This document shows, piece after piece, positions 14,759-23,118 of a stretch of DNA of 33,931 nt. The DNA comes from Cytophagaceae bacterium. Lineage in GTDB: Bacteria; Bacteroidota; Bacteroidia; Cytophagales; Spirosomataceae. The stretch covers positions 1 through 33,931 of the forward strand of contig JAIYBU010000142.1 in assembly GCA_027488335.1 (NCBI GenBank). The letters run 5' to 3'. Position 1 is the stretch's first letter. Each line of letters opens with the position of its first letter. Below the pieces are notes generated by a model, which saw nothing but the letters and a program-made list of their open reading frames with translations, did not search any database and was not told the origin of the DNA. A program made the position numbers and the translations under genes.

Positions 14759-15079
14759 TTCTTCCGATGGATTCCAAAAAAGTTTTTTAAAATCAACGAC
14801 TTGGTCTTTTTCAACTTTAACCGCCTCACTTTCGAGTAATTCTTGCATTAAATTGCCTCCAAAATGATGCTTTCCTGTTAATAATCCAATCCGATTAACT
14901 ACTCGATGAGCTGGAACGTCGGGCATGCTGTGGCAGGCATTCATTGCCCAACCCACCATTCTTGCCCCACCCGAACCAAGATATTTAGCGATAGCACCAT
15001 AGCTCGTCACCCGACCCGATGGAACGAGTCGAACCACATCATAAATATCATCAAATCTGTTTTCTTTCGCTTTGGACAT
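14750..15079 (-). CDS. Alkyltransferase-like (ATL) protein of the MGMT family, no acceptor Cys
   Basis: A 109-aa member of the O6-alkylguanine-DNA alkyltransferase C-terminal domain family. The DNA-binding helix-turn-helix is [17 protein letters not shown], followed by [15 protein letters not shown] and the active-site region [12 protein letters not shown]. The canonical PCHR is PAHR here (residues 56-59): the alkyl-accepting Cys is Ala. This is the ATL subclass, which binds O6-alkylguanine and flips it but cannot repair it, and hands the lesion to nucleotide excision repair. It therefore should not be annotated as an active methyltransferase. It overlaps DUF2256 by 9 bases tail to tail and lies downstream of DUF3109, from which a hairpin separates it. 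Confidence 0.92.
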   Translation of the reverse strand: MSKAKENRFDDIYDVVRLVPSGRVTSYGAIAKYLGSGGARMVGWAMNACHSMPDVPAHRVVNRIGLLTGKHHFGGNLMQELLESEAVKVEKDQVVDFKKLFWNPSEELL

Positions 15080-15100
15080 TAGAATTGATATTAGTAATAA

Positions 15101-15133
15101 ACCGTCAGCAAAGCTTAAAGCCTTGCCGACGGT
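15101..15133 (-). terminator. Hairpin between the DUF3109 and ATL genes
   Basis: Positions 15101-15114 pair with 15120-15133 (a 14-bp stem with a 5-nt loop). The two non-Watson-Crick positions are G-U wobbles only in the minus-strand RNA and would be A-C clashes in plus-strand RNA, so the element acts on minus-strand transcripts. The following T-tract (TTTATTA) is weak, so it may attenuate rather than fully stop. Confidence 0.65.
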
Positions 15134-15144
15134 AAAAAAACTTT

Positions 15145-15720
15145 TTATTCGTTACTGATTTTTGTACTAATTTCATTTTCCAATTCCGTATACCATGCTT
15201 CGCCATAGGCTCTGACAAGCGGTTCTTTTAAAAACTTATAGACAGGTACACCCAGTTTTTCGCCGAGTGAACACGCATCACTGCAAATTGACCAACGGTC
15301 ATAGTTGAGAGCATGATAGCTTTCGTATTTGGTTATACGGATAGGGTAAAGGTGGCAAGAAATCGGTTTTTTCCACGAAATTTTTCCATCAAGATACGCT
15401 TGTTCGATACCACATTTTAGAATTTTATTTTCGTCATAAATAGCATAAGCACATTCTCTATCACCGATGGTTGTAGTTGAATAATCGCCTTCCCAATCTT
15501 TTATATATTTACCTTGCTCTTCGATTGCCTTGATTCCTTCGGGTGATAAATAAGGTTTTACTTGCTCATATACTTCTTCTAAAATTGCCAATTCAGCTTC
15601 TTCAAGTGGAGCTCCTAAGTCTCCTTCCACACAACAAGCACCTTTACATTTTTCTAAATCGCAGACAAACATTTTATCTGCAACATCATCACTAATACAG
15701 GTATTATCTATTAAAATCAT
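15145..15720 (-). CDS. DUF3109 family Cys-rich protein
   Basis: A 191-aa protein of the DUF3109 family, related to YkgJ-type zinc/iron-chelating proteins. The clustered Cys motif [17 protein letters not shown] lies near residues 20-36, and further cysteines occur in [25 protein letters not shown] and [11 protein letters not shown]. The spacing suggests a metal or Fe-S ligand set, though no activity is established for the family. There is no signal peptide or membrane helix. It starts at an ATG preceded by AGAGAAAAG. It is followed by a hairpin and the ATL gene. It could be co-expressed with the upstream transglycosylase (66 bases away on the same strand), but nothing links their functions. 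Confidence 0.88.
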   Translation of the reverse strand: MILIDNTCISDDVADKMFVCDLEKCKGACCVEGDLGAPLEEAELAILEEVYEQVKPYLSPEGIKAIEEQGKYIKDWEGDYSTTTIGDRECAYAIYDENKILKCGIEQAYLDGKISWKKPISCHLYPIRITKYESYHALNYDRWSICSDACSLGEKLGVPVYKFLKEPLVRAYGEAWYTELENEISTKISNE

Positions 15721-15785
15721 CTTTTCTCTACACTAAAAGCCTATAAAATTCGCTTGAAATACCTTACAGGTTTTATATAATTATT

Positions 15786-17801
15786 TTATTTTTTAATTAT
15801 TAATTTTTGCCCAAGTTTAACATTTTGGTCAGGCATGTTATTCCAGTCTTGGATTTGTTTTGTTGTTACACCATATCGTTTTGAAATGCTATAAAGCGTT
15901 TCACTTTTTTGTACTATGTGCGAGGTTACGGAAGCAGAAGTTTTATGGTCAGCTGTCACACTTGAAGTATTACCGTTCTTCGGTTGTTTCACTACTAAAG
16001 TTTGTCCTACTTTTACATGTTCATTCGTTGTGATGTTGTTCCAATCTGCTAAATCTTTCACCGAAATATTATATTGGCGAGCCACACTATAAAGCGTTTG
16101 GCCAACGTCAACAGTATGTACACCCGAACTTGATGTTGTGACAGGTGTAGAAGTTGTCGTTGTTTTCACAGGTGCTGTTTTTACATTAGTTGGAGTTGAA
16201 TTTACAGGCGTATTTTTCACCGATGCTGGTGGCGTCGGGTTGACGGGAGCTTTCTTTGTTTCAGTTGGCGTTATATCATCTCTATCCGAAATTACAATAA
16301 TATCGTCTTCTTCTCTTGAAGGTCGGCTTGGTTTTTTAGGGCTTTCCTCTATATTTACACTTTCTGGAATTGTAGGTTTTGACGTCTGTTTCGTTGATTT
16401 TTCAGTAATTTCAGGTTGGCGACCATCTTTTGCCAAAACTTTTTCCTCTTTGCCATCGTATTGTTCTCTCATTGGCACTTTCTCTAATTCTTCGCTGTCT
16501 TTGCCATTTAAGTATTCAATTGGTTGGTCTTTCGGACGTTTTTTCTGTAAGTAAACAACTCTACCTTTTTGAATTCGCTGGACGGTATTCATACGATTGA
16601 GACGAAGTAAGTTTTTCATACGAATGCCGTATATCTGCGAAATTTGCCACATAGTTTGCCCAGTTAATACAACGTGATGAGGCACTGGACCTTTACGGTT
16701 TTTTTTCTTTAGGTAATAAATTTTGCCTTCCTCGACCAACTCTTTATCAGTCATATCGTTATAGCGAAGAAAATCACTAATTTTGATTTTACCACTTTTC
16801 GCCAACGAAGCTACATCGTCGCCAGGTTTTGCCAAAATACCTTTTTTGCCATTGATTTCGTAGAAAATCGGCTCTTCTTCTGAAGCCGTAACCACTGTTA
16901 CACGCTTTAAAATCGGGAAAGCAGCATCACTTGTTGCCAATTCGTTCTGACGATTAAGTTTCGACTGAACATCTTCTAAGTTTTCGGCAGGAACTAAAAT
17001 CGCTACTGAATAATCTTTGTCGGTTGGAATTGTATTTGTAAGCAACCAAGAGTTATATCTTTTTAGCTCGTTGATGTCGGCATTGACCATTGAAGCAATG
17101 TCATTGAGCGATTTTCCTTTAGTGTTTTTGTATTCCACAAACGAAAAACGAGATTCTTTCAAACGATTGATTCTGTATTCAAAAGCAATGCGGTGAGCGA
17201 TGGCTTTCAGTAAATAACGGTCGGTTTGTGCATCAAAGTCAATTTCGTTGGCATAAGACCATTGCGAAGGTACAATTTTACTGATGCCAGCTGCACCAAG
17301 TGAGTAAGAAAAAAGCGAAGAAATCCAATTTTTGTAAATCAAGTTATTACGTTTTAGGTACAACGCAGCTCCTCTGGTTGAGGCATAAATATTTTTACGC
17401 TCGTCGATTTCTTTGTCGACTCGTAGGCCAACTTCTTGTGCAGTTGCTGGCTTCATTTGCCAAAAACCAACGGCATTTGAGGTGGAGATGGCATCGGGAA
17501 GGAGTGAACTTTCGGCAATGGCTACGTATTTAAAGTCTTCAGGAACTTCTTCTTCTTCGAGAATACTTTCGATGATTGGAAAATACCATTGAATTCGCTC
17601 CAGTTTATCAAGTAAATATTTGTTTTCGGGAGTAAGCAGAGAATTAACTTCTTTCTGAACAAGTTTTTGGGCATCTGCGTCAAGTTTTACGGTTACACCC
17701 GCAAACTCCAACTTTTTAGGTACTTCAGGAAGAATTGCCTGCTGGGCAAATACTCCTTGAATGCTTATGAGCAAAAGTAGTAAAGCAACGTTTTTTTTCA
17801 T
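15786..17801 (-). CDS. Exported lytic transglycosylase with LysM repeats (MltD-like)
   Basis: A peptidoglycan-cleaving enzyme of the SLT/MltD type. Residues 1-19 are a signal peptide (VFA-Q). The SLT domain covers about 70-210, with catalytic Glu97 in YVAIAESSLLP and the GFWQMKPAT motif at 112-120. Three clear LysM modules lie at about 374-418, 561-605 and 627-671 (the last two start VHTVDVGQTLYSVARQY and SHIVQKSETLYSISKRY), and weaker LysM-like stretches at about 224-272 and 320-365. Between LysM 1 and 2 lies a charged, then Thr/Pro-rich linker (about 420-560), the likely wall-spanning flexible part. There is no lipobox, unlike E. coli MltD. It starts at an ATG at 17801. The antisense 138-codon frame at 16138 mirrors the low-complexity linker only. 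Confidence 0.94.
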   Translation of the reverse strand: MKKNVALLLLLISIQGVFAQQAILPEVPKKLEFAGVTVKLDADAQKLVQKEVNSLLTPENKYLLDKLERIQWYFPIIESILEEEEVPEDFKYVAIAESSLLPDAISTSNAVGFWQMKPATAQEVGLRVDKEIDERKNIYASTRGAALYLKRNNLIYKNWISSLFSYSLGAAGISKIVPSQWSYANEIDFDAQTDRYLLKAIAHRIAFEYRINRLKESRFSFVEYKNTKGKSLNDIASMVNADINELKRYNSWLLTNTIPTDKDYSVAILVPAENLEDVQSKLNRQNELATSDAAFPILKRVTVVTASEEEPIFYEINGKKGILAKPGDDVASLAKSGKIKISDFLRYNDMTDKELVEEGKIYYLKKKNRKGPVPHHVVLTGQTMWQISQIYGIRMKNLLRLNRMNTVQRIQKGRVVYLQKKRPKDQPIEYLNGKDSEELEKVPMREQYDGKEEKVLAKDGRQPEITEKSTKQTSKPTIPESVNIEESPKKPSRPSREEDDIIVISDRDDITPTETKKAPVNPTPPASVKNTPVNSTPTNVKTAPVKTTTTSTPVTTSSSGVHTVDVGQTLYSVARQYNISVKDLADWNNITTNEHVKVGQTLVVKQPKNGNTSSVTADHKTSASVTSHIVQKSETLYSISKRYGVTTKQIQDWNNMPDQNVKLGQKLIIKK

Positions 17802-17876
17802 CTTATTAGGAAAATATTGGTTCTATTGTAATGGACACTCTTTATTTAGGAACGGATTATTGGAAAACTTGTTATT

Positions 17877-17913
17877 TGGTTATTGGTGAACTGGTTATTG
17901 GTTTACTGGTGAA
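17877..17913. repeat. Short direct repeat TGGTTATTGGT
   Basis: TGGTTATTGGT occurs exactly at 17877-17887 and 17892-17902, with related pieces on both sides (ATTGG, TTACTGGTGAA). It lies in the 210-base gap between the transglycosylase and the O-methyltransferase. Its role is unknown; it may be a small simple-sequence expansion. Confidence 0.5.
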
Positions 17914-18011
17914 ACATTAAAGTCGTTCATACTACCATTGAAATTTACTAATGAATGACTTAACTATGGGTGAACTAAGACTAATAGAGAGACGAGTTCC
18001 CGAGTGATAAA

Positions 18012-18650
18012 TCATAGCTTTCTAACTATAATCAGGCCGTCTCTTATAGGTAATAGTATATTTTCGGTTCTTGGGTCTTCGTGTAATTTTTGATTGAAGG
18101 CCCGAATTGATACGGTATCTTTATCTTTTTTGGTAGGGTCTGCTACTTTTCCGCTCCACAGCACATTATCTGAGATGATATATCCGCCTTGCCTAACTTT
18201 TTCGAAAACTAAATCATAGTATTTGTCATAATTGAGTTTATCTGCATCAATAAAAACCAAATCGAAGGTCTGAGTAAGTGTCGGAATAATTTCGGCAGCA
18301 TTACCAATTTGAAACTCGATTTTATCTTTGAGTGAAGATTGATTGAAAAAGCCTCTCACAAAATCTTCCAGCTCTTCGTTTATATCAATTGTCAGTAATT
18401 TTCCATCTTCTTGAAGACCTTCGGCCAAGCATAAAGCCGAATAGCCTGTGTAGGTACCAATTTCAAGAATATTTTTTGGGCGAATCATGTGCGAAAGCAT
18501 AGATAAAAAACGCCCTTGGAAATGCCCCGATAACATTCGTGGTTGCAAAACCTTTGCGTGAGTTTCTCGATTTAATTTACTAAGAATCTCGTTTTCGCTC
18601 GACGTATGGGTAACACAATACTCATCAAGTTCGTCACTAATAAACTCCAT
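18012..18650 (-). CDS. SAM-dependent O-methyltransferase (Methyltransf_3 type)
   Basis: A class I methyltransferase of the catechol/caffeoyl-CoA O-methyltransferase-like family (212 aa, typical length). Motif I is ILEIGTYTGYSALCLAE, binding S-adenosylmethionine. LLTIDINEE follows (acidic ribose contact), and FDLVFIDADKLNYDKYYD carries the metal-binding Asp residues; IISDNVLWSGKVADP completes the metal/substrate loop. Bacterial members methylate small catechol-like phenolics; the physiological substrate here is unknown. It is cytoplasmic. A good promoter lies 50 bases upstream. It seems to be a single-gene unit, separated from aroC by the aroC terminator. Confidence 0.92.
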   Translation of the reverse strand: MEFISDELDEYCVTHTSSENEILSKLNRETHAKVLQPRMLSGHFQGRFLSMLSHMIRPKNILEIGTYTGYSALCLAEGLQEDGKLLTIDINEELEDFVRGFFNQSSLKDKIEFQIGNAAEIIPTLTQTFDLVFIDADKLNYDKYYDLVFEKVRQGGYIISDNVLWSGKVADPTKKDKDTVSIRAFNQKLHEDPRTENILLPIRDGLIIVRKL

Positions 18651-18699
18651 TTTATACTACTCTGAATGGTTTGTTGATAGAACATATGTCTACTAATTA

Positions 18700-18733
18700 C
18701 AAAATTAGAACATTTTTTAGAAATCCTAACAAA
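18700..18733 (-). promoter_or_regulatory. Bacteroidota-type promoter of the O-methyltransferase gene
   Basis: On the minus strand a TTTG at 18733-18730 is followed after 22 nt by TAATTTTG (18707-18700), fitting -33/-7 consensus spacing. The ATG at 18650 is 49 bases downstream. Confidence 0.65.
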
Positions 18734-18817
18734 TTAGGTTATTTTTTTTGAAATAATCAAATTTATAATAAAAATAATATTTTCAGAAAATAATGAAAAT
18801 TTATTTTTGAGAATATG

Positions 18818-18870
18818 GACATATAAAAATGAAGCCTTCGCTTTAAGCGAAGGCTTCATTTTTATATGTC
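18818..18870 (-). terminator. aroC terminator, 26-bp perfect stem
   Basis: Positions 18818-18843 and 18845-18870 are exact reverse complements about a single central base. The core is GAAGCCTTCGCTT and each arm ends in an A/T run. It starts 9 bases past the aroC stop. Confidence 0.9.
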
Positions 18871-18878
18871 TGTAATAT

Positions 18879-19958
18879 TTATACTTTATTAGATTTCGCT
18901 CTTAAACTAAAATCGGCTAAAACCAGTGCTGCCATTGCTTCAACAATTGGCACTGCTCGTGGCAATACACAAGGGTCGTGGCGACCTTTTCCCGAAACTA
19001 TCACTTTCTCGCCTTCAGCATTCACACTTTCTTGGTCTTGCATAATGGTAGCAACAGGCTTGAAAGCTACTTTAAAGTAGATATCTTCACCGTTTGAAAT
19101 TCCGCCTTGAATGCCGCCCGAAAGATTGGTTTTTGTATGTACTTTTCCGTCATCGCCAATAAAGAACTCGTCATTATGTTCGGAGCCGTATAACTCAATT
19201 CCATCAAAACCACTTCCATATTCAAAGCCCTTTACGGCATTGATTCCCAGCATGGCTTTACCGAGTTCGGCGTGAAGTTTATCAAATACAGGTTCACCCC
19301 AACCCACAGGCACACCTTTGATTACACAAGTAATAATGCCACCGATAGAATCTCCTTTTTTTCGAGTTTCATCAATGTAATCGAACATTTTTTGAGCCAT
19401 TTCTTCATCAGGGCAACGCACCGCATTATCATCTGTTTTTGAAAGGTCAAGTTCAAAATACGGTTTACCGAGCTTTAGTTTCCCAACTTGCGAAACGTAT
19501 GCTTGAATCGTAATATTATTGGCCGAAAGAAGCGTCTTGGCCAATGCCCCAGCAGCTACACGAGCCGCGGTTTCACGAGCCGAACTGCGTCCACCACCAC
19601 GATAATCACGATTGCCATATTTAGCGGTGTAGGTATAATCTGCGTGTGAAGGGCGGAATTGGGTAGCAATGTGGCTATAATCTTTCGAGCGTTGGTCTTC
19701 GTTTGGAATAACCATTGCAATGGGTGTTCCTGTTGTTTTTCCTTCAAAAACCCCCGAAAGAACTTGGAATTCGTCAGATTCTTTGCGTTGAGTGGTGATT
19801 CTTGATTGGCCAGGTTTACGTCTGTCGAGTTCGTTTTGAATAAAACTTTCGTTAAATTCAACGCCTGCTGGACATCCATCAATTATTACTCCGATTGCCT
19901 TTCCGTGCGATTCTCCGAAAGTCGATATTTTAAAGATTTTTCCGTAAGTGCTACTCAT
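18879..19958 (-). CDS. aroC: Chorismate synthase
   Basis: The last step of the shikimate pathway: 5-enolpyruvylshikimate-3-phosphate to chorismate, using reduced FMN. All family signatures are present: [18 protein letters not shown] near residue 16, [35 protein letters not shown] (FMN region) and [20 protein letters not shown]. The 359-aa length is usual. The ATG at 19958 begins SSTYGKIFK, as in most homologues. batD lies 62 bases upstream on the same strand, so aroC may be transcribed from there, although the functions are unrelated. A 14-bp tandem repeat covers the region just ahead of the start. Confidence 0.97.
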   Translation of the reverse strand: MSSTYGKIFKISTFGESHGKAIGVIIDGCPAGVEFNESFIQNELDRRKPGQSRITTQRKESDEFQVLSGVFEGKTTGTPIAMVIPNEDQRSKDYSHIATQFRPSHADYTYTAKYGNRDYRGGGRSSARETAARVAAGALAKTLLSANNITIQAYVSQVGKLKLGKPYFELDLSKTDDNAVRCPDEEMAQKMFDYIDETRKKGDSIGGIITCVIKGVPVGWGEPVFDKLHAELGKAMLGINAVKGFEYGSGFDGIELYGSEHNDEFFIGDDGKVHTKTNLSGGIQGGISNGEDIYFKVAFKPVATIMQDQESVNAEGEKVIVSGKGRHDPCVLPRAVPIVEAMAALVLADFSLRAKSNKV

Positions 19959-19984
19959 TAATTATCAATTATTAATTATCAATT
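19957..19984. repeat. Tandem 14-bp repeat ATTAATTATCAATT x2
   Basis: Two exact adjacent copies (19957-19970 and 19971-19984) abut the aroC start codon, followed by a partial third (ATA). In minus-strand RNA this is the untranslated leader of aroC. It may be simple slippage, or it may affect ribosome access. Confidence 0.7.
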
Positions 19985-20020
19985 ATACTTTTTGGCCATC
20001 GAAATTCGGTTTGACCCACT

Positions 20021-21391
20021 TTATTCATTATTAACCTTTTTCTTTCTGCCCCAATTAAATAAATACAAACTTCCGATTAACATACAGATTATCAGAAAGT
20101 TAGCAATGTTTTTTAATACTTCCTGATAGTTAGTTTCGGTTCGAGACGTATCGAGTTTATCAATTCCCGCAAAAATATCGTTTGATGCATCAGTGTCTTT
20201 ATCTGCGATGCTTTTACCCAAAACCTTAATTTTTAGTGCTGATTTGAGCGTGTCGTACTGACCTTTTTTGGTATTAAAAAAGACCCAAAAGAAATATTTA
20301 TCGAATTGGTATTGACCAGAATCTTTGGCTAAAATTCGGTATCGAAATAACTTTTCTCTGCTTGGCTGACCGTTTGGATGATTTTCTTTAACTTCGGGTG
20401 GATAAAAATCAAAAAAGCTATCATTTGTAGGCGAAGTGACATTGACTGTTGAGAAATTCCCATCGCCTACAATCTTAAATAAATAAGTAAAACTTTTACC
20501 CGTATTGATTTTTCGGGTTTCGATTTGCTCGACTAAACTAAAATTTCCTGCCGAAACTTTATCTTTTAGTGGATGCTCAGGTAAATCTAAAACTGTGATT
20601 TTTTGTGGAGTATCCCTGAAAACAATACTTTCTTTAACATTTTTGATGGTTTGAGCCATTCTTAACTCAACCGAAGGAATATTAATCGGTTTATTATTGA
20701 GTGGAAAATAAATTGCTTCAAAAAATTTAAAAGTTAAATACTTTTTTCCATTAATTATAGTTGGAATTCCCCTTAAATCTGAAATCAAGATTCGTTGCTC
20801 TAAGCAATCTGGTGCTTTTATTTTCTTGGCAATAGCATCGATTTGGGCGTTTAAATCATCGGCAAAATCCATTTTTATGGTATTACTTTCTGCTACATAA
20901 AAAGCCAACGAAATTCTAAAGCCTTGTCCTACATACACCTTGTTTTTATCAATACTCATTGCCAAAAAAGCGTTACTTTTAGCTTTTTCGGACGAAATGA
21001 TTTCATTCACTTCTTCAGAATTATCATCTAACGAATTGACAGTAAGATTAAATGGCTCGCTTGTATAATCTTTATTATTGACAGTCAGAATAAAACTCGG
21101 AATCTTGAAGTTACCTTCTTTGGTTGGTGTATAGCTTTGGGTGATTGTGTAGCCAAGCGGATTCTTTGAAAAAACTTTTTGTTTTGCTCCTTTTATAAAA
21201 TTTGGAAGTTCAGGAAAAGCACTCATTGCCGATTTATCGGTGTTCCGAATGATAACTTTAATTGTAAAGTTTTCTTCCAATAAAATATTTTTTTTACCCA
21301 GTTCAATTTTTACATCTTCTTGTGCCAACGCAAAATTGGATGCTAAAAAGAGTAAAAAAACATAGAAAATATGTATCTTTCGGCCGTTCAT
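20021..21391 (-). CDS. batD: BatD-family membrane-anchored protein
   Basis: A 456-aa protein resembling BatD of the Bacteroides aerotolerance (bat) cluster. The signal peptide is residues 1-23 (FALA-Q). Two or more beta-sandwich domains follow (VKIELGKKNILLEENFTIKV, then SYTPTKEGNFKIPSFILTV, the typical BatD hallmark of a strand ending in the PxF motif). The transmembrane helix near the C-terminus, IANFLIICMLIGSLYLF, is followed by a basic cytoplasmic tail, so most of the chain is periplasmic. BatD normally sits in a moxR-batABCDE operon, but here neither BatA/B nor MoxR is adjacent; the next gene is aroC. A TATTTTTG box (21403-21396) ends only 5 bases before the ATG, so the transcript could be nearly leaderless. 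Family call good; function not established. Confidence 0.82.
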   Translation of the reverse strand: MNGRKIHIFYVFLLFLASNFALAQEDVKIELGKKNILLEENFTIKVIIRNTDKSAMSAFPELPNFIKGAKQKVFSKNPLGYTITQSYTPTKEGNFKIPSFILTVNNKDYTSEPFNLTVNSLDDNSEEVNEIISSEKAKSNAFLAMSIDKNKVYVGQGFRISLAFYVAESNTIKMDFADDLNAQIDAIAKKIKAPDCLEQRILISDLRGIPTIINGKKYLTFKFFEAIYFPLNNKPINIPSVELRMAQTIKNVKESIVFRDTPQKITVLDLPEHPLKDKVSAGNFSLVEQIETRKINTGKSFTYLFKIVGDGNFSTVNVTSPTNDSFFDFYPPEVKENHPNGQPSREKLFRYRILAKDSGQYQFDKYFFWVFFNTKKGQYDTLKSALKIKVLGKSIADKDTDASNDIFAGIDKLDTSRTETNYQEVLKNIANFLIICMLIGSLYLFNWGRKKKVNNE

Positions 21392-21425
21392 TCCACAAAA
21401 ATAACCACTATTCTCTTTTTTTACT

Positions 21426-22448
21426 ATGATTTCCTCGATTTTTAAGAAAAAAGCCCATATACTTTTACTTTTGCTGAGTGCGAATACGTTAAATGCTCAA
21501 TGGATAAAACAAGAGTCAGGAACAGATGCTTCGTTTCGGTCAATTCATGCCACCAGCAAAAAAGTTGTATGGGCAGGTGGGAGCAAAGGTACGGTTTTAC
21601 GGACAACAAATGCAGGTACAACATGGCAGGTAATAAAGGTAAATGGAGCTGAAAAATTGGATTTCAGAGATATTTATGGCGTGAGCGAAAAAACAGCCTA
21701 TATTATGAGTGCTGGCTTGGCTGAAGAGGGGGCTGCAAAAGTTTTCAAGACCACCGATGGAGGAAATTCATGGAAAGTAGTGCTGGACTATAAAGATAAA
21801 GGAGCATTTTTTGATTCGATGGATTTTTGGAATGAAAAAGAAGGTATTTTGATTGGTGACCCTATTGATGAAAAACCCTTTATTTTAAGAACACTTGATG
21901 CAGGAAATACTTGGCAACGGATAGACAAAGAAAAATTACCTGTTGTGCTTGAAGGTGAGGCCTCGTTTGCATCGAGTGGAACGTGTGTAGCGACTCAACC
22001 AAGTGGCAAGGCGTGGCTCAACACTCAAAGCAGAGTCTTCTTCACGGCTGATAAAGGGGAAACTTGGCAAGTTTACCAAACGCCATTTAAAAAAGGACAA
22101 ACTTCGGGTATTTTTGGATTACACTTTTGGAACGAAAATCAGGGAATTGCCGTAGGTGGCGATTATAAAAATGATAAAGAAAAAGTTGAAAACGTAGCAA
22201 TTACGCACGATGCAGGCAAAACTTGGGAATTTTTGGCATCTGCTACACCCGATGGTTTGAAAGAATCGGGTTGGATGTTGCCCAACAAAAGTTTGCTACT
22301 GGTAGGAACTTCAGGAACGAGTTTACTCGGAGAAGACGAACCTGCATGGAAAACCATTGATACTGAATCTTTTCATGTAATTTCATGCTTCAAAGATGCC
22401 TGCTGGGCAATTGGCGGCAAAGGGAATTTAGCTAAATGGGGAAAATAG
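21426..22448 (+). CDS. Secreted Ycf48/BNR-repeat beta-propeller protein
   Basis: A 340-aa exported protein of the sialidase-like/Ycf48-type beta-propeller class. The signal peptide runs to about residue 24 (LNA-Q). Repeated BNR-type blades follow: TTNAGTTWQVI, TTDGGNSWKVV, TLDAGNTWQRI, TADKGETWQVY and THDAGKTWEFL, each an Asp-box-like turn (xGxTW). VWAGGSKGTVLRT and IAVGGDYKND are blade strands. Such proteins are usually annotated as photosystem II assembly or oxidoreductase by similarity alone, which would be misleading in a non-photosynthetic organism. No enzymatic residues are evident, and there is no T9SS sorting domain. It is divergent from batD with 34 bases between the start codons, so their promoters must overlap. 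Confidence 0.88.
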   Translation: MISSIFKKKAHILLLLLSANTLNAQWIKQESGTDASFRSIHATSKKVVWAGGSKGTVLRTTNAGTTWQVIKVNGAEKLDFRDIYGVSEKTAYIMSAGLAEEGAAKVFKTTDGGNSWKVVLDYKDKGAFFDSMDFWNEKEGILIGDPIDEKPFILRTLDAGNTWQRIDKEKLPVVLEGEASFASSGTCVATQPSGKAWLNTQSRVFFTADKGETWQVYQTPFKKGQTSGIFGLHFWNENQGIAVGGDYKNDKEKVENVAITHDAGKTWEFLASATPDGLKESGWMLPNKSLLLVGTSGTSLLGEDEPAWKTIDTESFHVISCFKDACWAIGGKGNLAKWGK

Positions 22449-22511
22449 AGTTCTGAATTAAGTGTGTAGTTTTTTCTGACTGTATAACGGTAACTCAGAA
22501 TTCAGAACTCT
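22447..22511. repeat. 13-bp inverted repeat between convergent genes
   Basis: AGAGTTCTGAATT (22447-22459) is the exact reverse complement of 22499-22511, with 39 bases between, and a further CTCAGAACTC copy follows at 22515-22524. It lies between the stops of the BNR protein and the DUF6249 gene. There is no T-run, so it is not a clear terminator. Confidence 0.6.
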
Positions 22512-22522
22512 AAACTCAGAAC

Positions 22523-22876
22523 TCATTTGCTTCTTTCGTCAATTTTAAGCTGAATATAGTAAGAAACTAACAAACCTGCACCACCAAAAAACATAATCAG
22601 AGCAGGATAAAGTGCTTCGTTATCTTGTTGTTTTATGCTGGCAATCATATTCGCTACAAAAATGCCGAGTCCGACACCTACAAAGAGACATCCCCAACGC
22701 AAAGCTGATGCTGGATTAACTTTTCCACTTTGTTTTTGAGGTAAAGCAATTCCTTTTTCAATCATTGCCATTTTCTCGTCGTTATCAAATTTTCTCAGAA
22801 TAATCATTAATCCGACAAAGCCTAAAATAGCGGTAATCGGAATCGACATTGCAACGATTGCTGCTCTTGGGTCCAT
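22523..22876 (-). CDS. DUF6249-type small membrane protein
   Basis: A 117-aa membrane protein with three hydrophobic helices: SIPITAILGFVGLMIIL, WGCLFVGVGLGIFVANMIA and ALIMFFGGAGLLVSYYIQL. The cytoplasmic linker between helices 1 and 2 carries NDEKMAMIEKGIALP, the DUF6249 signature. The frame opens further upstream at a TTG (22930), but the ATG at 22876, directly ahead of the first helix, is the better start. It is divergent from the ECF sigma factor at about 23119. In Bacteroidota, DUF6249 genes are commonly found beside sigma/anti-sigma pairs (from memory), which fits this context. Function unknown; a role linked to the sigma system is an inference. Confidence 0.8.
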   Translation of the reverse strand: MDPRAAIVAMSIPITAILGFVGLMIILRKFDNDEKMAMIEKGIALPQKQSGKVNPASALRWGCLFVGVGLGIFVANMIASIKQQDNEALYPALIMFFGGAGLLVSYYIQLKIDERSK

Positions 22877-23118
22877 AATCTTGTATCTGTTTAGTATGTA
22901 TTGAAATTTTATTTTGTTGATAGGATGCAAGTTTCTTTTTGAAGGTTACGGTTGGTTTTAATTAAGAATGAAGGATTAAAAACTGAAAGTTATTTAAGGT
23001 GTTGATTATAAGTTATTTAGTGTTAAAATAGTTGTCAAAAAAACTTAAAATACTTTCGAGAAAGGCATAAAACTTTTTTTCTTTTAAGCGTAACCTTTTC
23101 TAAAGCATCTGCATCAAA

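Noticed and set aside
14557-14829. 90-codon minus-strand frame
   Set aside because: Antisense to the certain DUF2256 gene and overlapping the ATL gene; no domain.
16138-16554. 138-codon plus-strand frame
   Set aside because: A mirror of the Thr/Pro-rich linker of the transglycosylase; low complexity explains its length.
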